A stretch of 64,000 nucleotides of DNA, taken from NCBI RefSeq assembly GCF_030814655.1, contig NZ_JAUSVK010000001.1, positions 5,649,001 to 5,713,000 of the forward strand, read 5' to 3'. Every line of letters starts with the position of its first letter. The first letter of the stretch is position 1. The notes under the pieces are model-generated. The model did no database searches, had not been told where the DNA came from, and saw nothing but the letters and a program-made list of their open reading frames with translations. The DNA is from Labrys monachus (GTDB lineage: Bacteria; Pseudomonadota; Alphaproteobacteria; Rhizobiales; Labraceae). Made by a program: the position numbers and the translations under genes. Of this stretch, positions 60,119 through 64,000 are shown one piece after another.

Positions 60119-62287
60119 CTACAGGCCCGAAACGGGAACCCGCTCGTCCGTGTAGAGCCGCTCTTCGACGATGCGATCCGCTTCCGCAGCCGCAGCGATG
60201 TCGCTCGCGGCACTGCCGCTTGCGCCGTAGAAGCAGTAAAGGAGGCTCTCCGCATCCTCATACCACTCGCCGGGGGCCACGCCCGCCGCCACCGTCTTCT
60301 TCCAGGCCACGTCGAGGAGGCGCGGATCGGACAGTGCGAAGTGGAATCCGATGGCGAGGAGCTGATCCGACCAGTCCCAGCGGGAAGTGAGCGTCTTGAC
60401 GCCGGTCAGCAGCTTGCGGCGCTCGACCAGTTCGATCGGCAGGTCGCTGCTGATGGAGCCGAGCACGAAACCATATCGGGTCACGCGCCGGATCTCCGCC
60501 AGCATCTTCGGCAGCTCCGAGCGTTCGAAACGGCAGAGGCCGGTGTCGAGCACCACGTCGAAATAGCCGTCCGGGACGTCGAGGCCGAGCGGGGCCGAGC
60601 AGAGATTGAACGCGCGCAGTTCCGGCGGAGTCGAACGCCAGGCGTGCTGGCTCGGTTCGAGGCCCTGCGCGTCGAAGCCGAGCGAGCGCAGCGCCGCCAC
60701 CACCTCTCCCCCGCCGGAGCCGACGTGGAGAATGCGCGCCCCGGGCTGCACGTTCCAGACGGCCCGCAGCATGTCGGCGAGATAGGTCGCGTCGAACACG
60801 CCGTCCTGTTCCTCGGCGCCCGGCGGATCGAACCACTCGCTGACGGCGAGGCGGCCGTCGATCTCCGCCTCCCTCTGGCGCCTGGCGACGACCTCGGCCA
60901 GCAGGATGTCCGTCGCCGCGTCGGCCGAATCGAGCACGCCGTTCAGCGTGGCGTCGAACATGTAGTCGCCGACCGCCACCAGATTGGGGAGTTGCTCCGC
61001 ATTGGGACGGTGGTTGAGATAGGGGCTGCGGACCGGGAAACCGCCGGGAATGGCGTTCACCGATGCCATCCAGCGATGGATGCGGGTGTCGACATGCAGC
61101 TTGCGGCCGAATTCCAGGCAGGGCGGCAGGGCGTCGAGGCATAGTTTCTCGATCGCCTCGTTCGACATGTTCGCCAGGCCGAGCGCCGCGTTGCCGGCGA
61201 TCAGGAAGCCGAGTGCGCCCCACTGGCCGAGACTGTTGCGAGCCCCTTCGTCATAGACGCAGCAGCCGTCGAACGCATCGATCATCCACCATGCGCCCGG
61301 CAGCACGTCGCGCCAGAACGGCCGTTCGAACAGCAGCGTGGCGCGCAGATAATGCCCGGGGCGGTCAAAATAATTGATGTGGCGGGCCATGGCCTGCTGC
61401 AGATGCGGAGAGCGCCAGTCGATGATGGACAGCGCGGTCAGCGGCAAAGCGAGGACGACATAGTCGGCCACCACCGTCTCGGGCTTGCCGTTGACATGCA
61501 TGCCGAGCTGAAGGCTGCCGTCGAACAGGGGCCGGACGGATTTGAGCGAGGAGTTGAACTGGACGTCGGCGTCGAGTTCGTCGGCGAGGCGGTCGACGAT
61601 CTGCTCATTGCCCCCCACCACCGAAAAGACGTCCATATAGCCCTCCGAATCCATGAGGGCGTTCTTGAGGAAGGTGAGGCCGTTGGTGAGGTGCGGCGGC
61701 GCCGCGACATCGCTGTGCGCCATGATTCGCACATAGCGGCGGGCCATCTCGTCGGGAATCTCGGTCGCGATCACCTCTTCCGCCGAAACCCGCGACCATG
61801 CATGCCGGTTGTCGACGTTCCTGGCGCTGGAATAGAAGTCGGGACGGCTGAGCAGCTCCGTGCAGCGCTTCTTGAACGCCTCGACGGATTCGAAGGTCTC
61901 GTCTCCGAAATTCTCTTTCAGGTCCTTGTAGCTTTCCAGGACCTTGTCGTCGAGGACGCAGGCGCCCCCCGCGATATGCTTGATCTCGAGGCCCAGCTCC
62001 TTTTCGATCAGGTCGCGCAGCGGATCGGGGCCGAGAGCGGAATAATCATAGATTTCGGCGACGCCGATCTCATAAGGGCCGACGCCGGCAAATTCACCGG
62101 TGATGATCTTGCCGCCCAGCCGCTCGCTCGCTTCATAGATCGTAATCTTGCAGGCATTGCCGACTTTGGCGGCCAGGTGCCACGCCGTAAATAAACCTCC
62201 GGGGCCTCCCCCAATGATCGCGACATTATACGGCGCAGACGTCGGCTTGACGGGTTTAAACTGGGATATATCGCTCATATTGTTCAT
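60119..62287 (-). CDS. Fused FAD-dependent amine oxidase-like and SAM methyltransferase protein
   Basis: Protein of about 722 residues with two enzyme domains. Residues 20-480: flavin amine-oxidase-like, with VAIIGGGPGGLFTAWHLA (dinucleotide motif), IYEASERLGGKI, EQIVDRLADELDADV and a C-terminal FAD motif in LVAVGDYMFDATLNGVLDSA. Residues 515-720: class I methyltransferase, with ARILHVGSGGGEVVAALRS (SAM motif I), FDAQGLEPS and YFDVVLDTGLC. No signal peptide. Fusions of this kind are unusual; substrate unknown. ATG 62287 is preferred over 62293 because GAGGG lies eight bases upstream. First gene of the cluster with the duplicated A/B modules. Confidence 0.8.
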   Translation of the reverse strand: MNNMSDISQFKPVKPTSAPYNVAIIGGGPGGLFTAWHLAAKVGNACKITIYEASERLGGKIITGEFAGVGPYEIGVAEIYDYSALGPDPLRDLIEKELGLEIKHIAGGACVLDDKVLESYKDLKENFGDETFESVEAFKKRCTELLSRPDFYSSARNVDNRHAWSRVSAEEVIATEIPDEMARRYVRIMAHSDVAAPPHLTNGLTFLKNALMDSEGYMDVFSVVGGNEQIVDRLADELDADVQFNSSLKSVRPLFDGSLQLGMHVNGKPETVVADYVVLALPLTALSIIDWRSPHLQQAMARHINYFDRPGHYLRATLLFERPFWRDVLPGAWWMIDAFDGCCVYDEGARNSLGQWGALGFLIAGNAALGLANMSNEAIEKLCLDALPPCLEFGRKLHVDTRIHRWMASVNAIPGGFPVRSPYLNHRPNAEQLPNLVAVGDYMFDATLNGVLDSADAATDILLAEVVARRQREAEIDGRLAVSEWFDPPGAEEQDGVFDATYLADMLRAVWNVQPGARILHVGSGGGEVVAALRSLGFDAQGLEPSQHAWRSTPPELRAFNLCSAPLGLDVPDGYFDVVLDTGLCRFERSELPKMLAEIRRVTRYGFVLGSISSDLPIELVERRKLLTGVKTLTSRWDWSDQLLAIGFHFALSDPRLLDVAWKKTVAAGVAPGEWYEDAESLLYCFYGASGSAASDIAAAAEADRIVEERLYTDERVPVSGL

Positions 62288-62300
62288 CGCCATGTCCCTC

Positions 62301-62364
62301 GTGACGTCCGTGAGTACTGGACTATTCCACGCACATCGTGATCACACTGTGATCTGACCGTGAT
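62301..62364 (-). promoter_or_regulatory. Phased GTGAT direct repeats upstream of the FAD-methyltransferase gene
   Basis: GTGAT begins at 62338, 62349 and 62360, exactly 11 bases apart, with further GTGA at 62301 and 62310. Regular one-turn spacing suggests binding of a regulator along one face of the DNA, just upstream of the gene start. Confidence 0.5.
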
Positions 62365-63100
62365 TCATCCAATTTTGCAGTGCGTTAATGCACAAAAGGA
62401 TTCCGCAACCCACTCAGCGAAGGCGCCCAAGGTCTTTTTTGAGTTAGAATACCTCCTCCTACCCGGGAGGGAGCGCAGTTTCAACAATATTTTTTCTACA
62501 TTAAATCAAATTACCGCATTTCCCAAAGTGAGCTCCGCTCAATAACCTAGGGTAATATTTTTAGATAAAGCTTGTTGATGATCCGAGTATAACTTGTAAT
62601 TTAGTGATATATCAGCCTATTTTCAATGAACTTCGGCGACGGCGCCACGATTTCAGGCGTCGAAACTTCAAATGTAGGCCTGATGCTGCTCGAAATGAGG
62701 CATCTGACGGGCAGAGGAATAAAGGCAGCCCTATCGTATGTATTATGATTTATTATGACACAGGCCGTACATTTTGCACATTTACGCCGCATCTGAGGCG
62801 GAAAAAACACCTTCGTGGGCCGGCCACATCCTATTTGAGGTATCATAGTAGGTCATATTTCGACGCGGCTGAGCCTCCGGGCCCTTTCCCTTGCGTCAAG
62901 CGCGGACGAAAACATCGGAAATTGAGGCATTTTCTTGTTCTTGTGTGTCCCTTCGGCCACAATTTCGGACCCGGCTGTCGGGGAGATCGCCGGCGAGGCC
63001 GCCTTTCCCACGGCCGCGCAGCGACGCCATGCCGCCAGGGCAGCGGGCCGAACGCCTGGCTGAGTCGGCCGGCGGCGCGGCGCCGGCGCGTCCGCGACCG
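62365..63100. other. AT-rich intergenic region
   Basis: About 740 bases without a convincing gene. The stretch 62370-62860 is clearly more AT-rich than the rest of the window; open frames here lack family features and ribosome-binding sites. It may be the scar of an acquired segment and probably contains the promoter of the minus-strand cluster. Confidence 0.45.
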
Positions 63101-63961
63101 TCAGCCGACGGTGCTCCGGTACAGATGCCACGTCGCATGGCCAAGCACCGGCATCACGACGATGAGGCCGAGGAGCAGCGGGAGGGAGCCGACCACCAGC
63201 GCACAGGCAACGATGAAGCCCCAGGCCAGCATCGGACCCGGATTGGTCCTGGCTACCTCCACCGATGTGCGGACCGCCGTGGCCACCCGGATCCGGCGGT
63301 CGAGCAGCATCGGAAACGACACCGCACCGATGGCCAGCACGAGAAGGGCGAACAGGAAGCCGACGCCGATGCCCGTCACCATCATCGCCCAACCGGCTCC
63401 GGTGGTGAAGACGTCGGAGACGAACGCCGCGATCGAGACCGGGACGGCCGGCCCGAGCGTCGCGCGGTAGAGCAGCGCCGCCGCGCCGATCCAGGCGGCG
63501 AAGATCAGCGCCAGCAGGAGGCTCAGGCCCAGAATGGCGCCGAAGGACGGTGAGCGGCAGACATCGAGCGTATGCGCCCAGGTCACCTCCAGCCCGCGCT
63601 CCCGCCGCCGGCTCATCTCGTAGAGGCCGATCGCGGCCACCGGCCCGAGCAGGGCGAAGCCCGAGACGAGCGGAAAGATCAGCGGCAGCATGCCGTTGCC
63701 GAGCGCGAGCTGGCCCAGGACAAGGCCGGCGAGCGGATAGATCAGGCCGATGAAGACGACATCGGTGCGATAGGCGCCGAAATCGGCGAAGCCCTTGGCG
63801 AGCGCGCGCCCGAGATCGCCGTAGTCGATACGACGCACGACCGGGGAGGCCGTGTCGAAGTCCGCCGCCGGGCGGTGGAGGGTCTGCCCGATGCCGCCGA
63901 CGCCATGCGCCGTGGTCCGGACCGCGTCGATGCCCCATTCAACAGGATTTCTGATCGTCAT
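63101..63961 (-). CDS. DUF2189 domain-containing membrane protein
   Basis: Inner-membrane protein of 286 residues. The N-terminal part has the DUF2189 pattern RIDYGDLGRALAKGFADFGA, then about six spans (VFIGLIYPLAGLVLGQLA, LIFPLVSGFALLGPVAAIGL, ILGLSLLLALIFAAWIGAAA and others). It contains PMLLDRRIRVATAVRTSVEV and ends GHATWHLYRSTV, both typical of the family. Function unknown. ATG 63961 follows AGGGA. The 39 bases to the window edge contain no further gene start that I can support. Confidence 0.9.
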   Translation of the reverse strand: MTIRNPVEWGIDAVRTTAHGVGGIGQTLHRPAADFDTASPVVRRIDYGDLGRALAKGFADFGAYRTDVVFIGLIYPLAGLVLGQLALGNGMLPLIFPLVSGFALLGPVAAIGLYEMSRRRERGLEVTWAHTLDVCRSPSFGAILGLSLLLALIFAAWIGAAALLYRATLGPAVPVSIAAFVSDVFTTGAGWAMMVTGIGVGFLFALLVLAIGAVSFPMLLDRRIRVATAVRTSVEVARTNPGPMLAWGFIVACALVVGSLPLLLGLIVVMPVLGHATWHLYRSTVG

Positions 63962-64000
63962 GTCCCTACTCCCGAAATGGCTTCGAGAGGCCGCGGCCGC

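Noticed and set aside
62604-63470. Open frame of 288 residues on the plus strand
   Set aside because: Arg-rich composition, overlaps the DUF2189 gene in antisense, no family features and no ribosome-binding site.

Overview
The window is GC-rich (well above 60 percent in the core genes) and its core gene content points to an alphaproteobacterium of the order Hyphomicrobiales (Rhizobiales). The main evidence is the chvI-chvG-hprK-manX-like EIIA-HPr locus, the AddAB recombination nuclease, and the intergenic palindromes with gggagaagg and ggatgaggg arms that are common in that order. No rRNA or tRNA gene was recognised. Genus cannot be fixed from the sequence alone.

Layout. 1-1275: end of an ABC exporter (ATPase tail plus permease). 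1520-2140: small zinc-ribbon protein. 2290-6288: accessory locus with a large protein whose N-terminal part resembles a phage internal virion (ejection) protein and whose C-terminal tip looks like a cytidine-deaminase toxin, followed by a likely immunity gene; this copy carries a +1 frameshift. 6386-12981: addA and addB. 13353-21230: catabolic genes (enoyl-CoA hydratase, NDP-forming acyl-CoA synthetase, acyl-CoA dehydrogenase, an AruI/AruH-like arginine transaminase pair) interrupted by a ParDE-type toxin-antitoxin pair. 21774-24400: IS630 and IS1380 family elements. 24562-28942: a second, inverted copy of the phage-protein/toxin locus with an HNH/EndoVII nuclease tip and a different immunity gene.

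29328-33434: MFS exporter, GlxA-type AraC regulator divergent from a haloperoxidase-like hydrolase, and a HugZ-like protein. 33760-37961: ChvI/ChvG two-component system, HprK, EIIA and HPr (regulatory PTS). 38581-40497: htpG. 40989-42311: SDR oxidoreductase and a DUF559 protein beside a large palindromic repeat. 42360-56684: a methylamine (N-methylglutamate pathway) cluster: gmaS, mgsCBA, a six-gene transport operon with an APC permease and several small membrane proteins, then divergent mgdABCD and an XRE-cupin regulator. Together these would make gamma-glutamylmethylamide, convert it to N-methylglutamate, and oxidise that to formaldehyde and glutamate.

56889-62287: a minus-strand cluster with a fused FAD amine-oxidase-like/SAM methyltransferase protein followed by a tandemly duplicated two-gene module (coiled-coil tail-anchored protein plus small lipoprotein or secreted protein) that I cannot assign to a known system. 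63101-63961: DUF2189 membrane protein.

The two strongest candidates for undescribed biology are the inverted pair of phage-ejection-protein/toxin fusions with swapped toxin tips and immunity genes, and the FAD-methyltransferase/duplicated-module cluster. A family of palindromic repeats also sits inside several operons.
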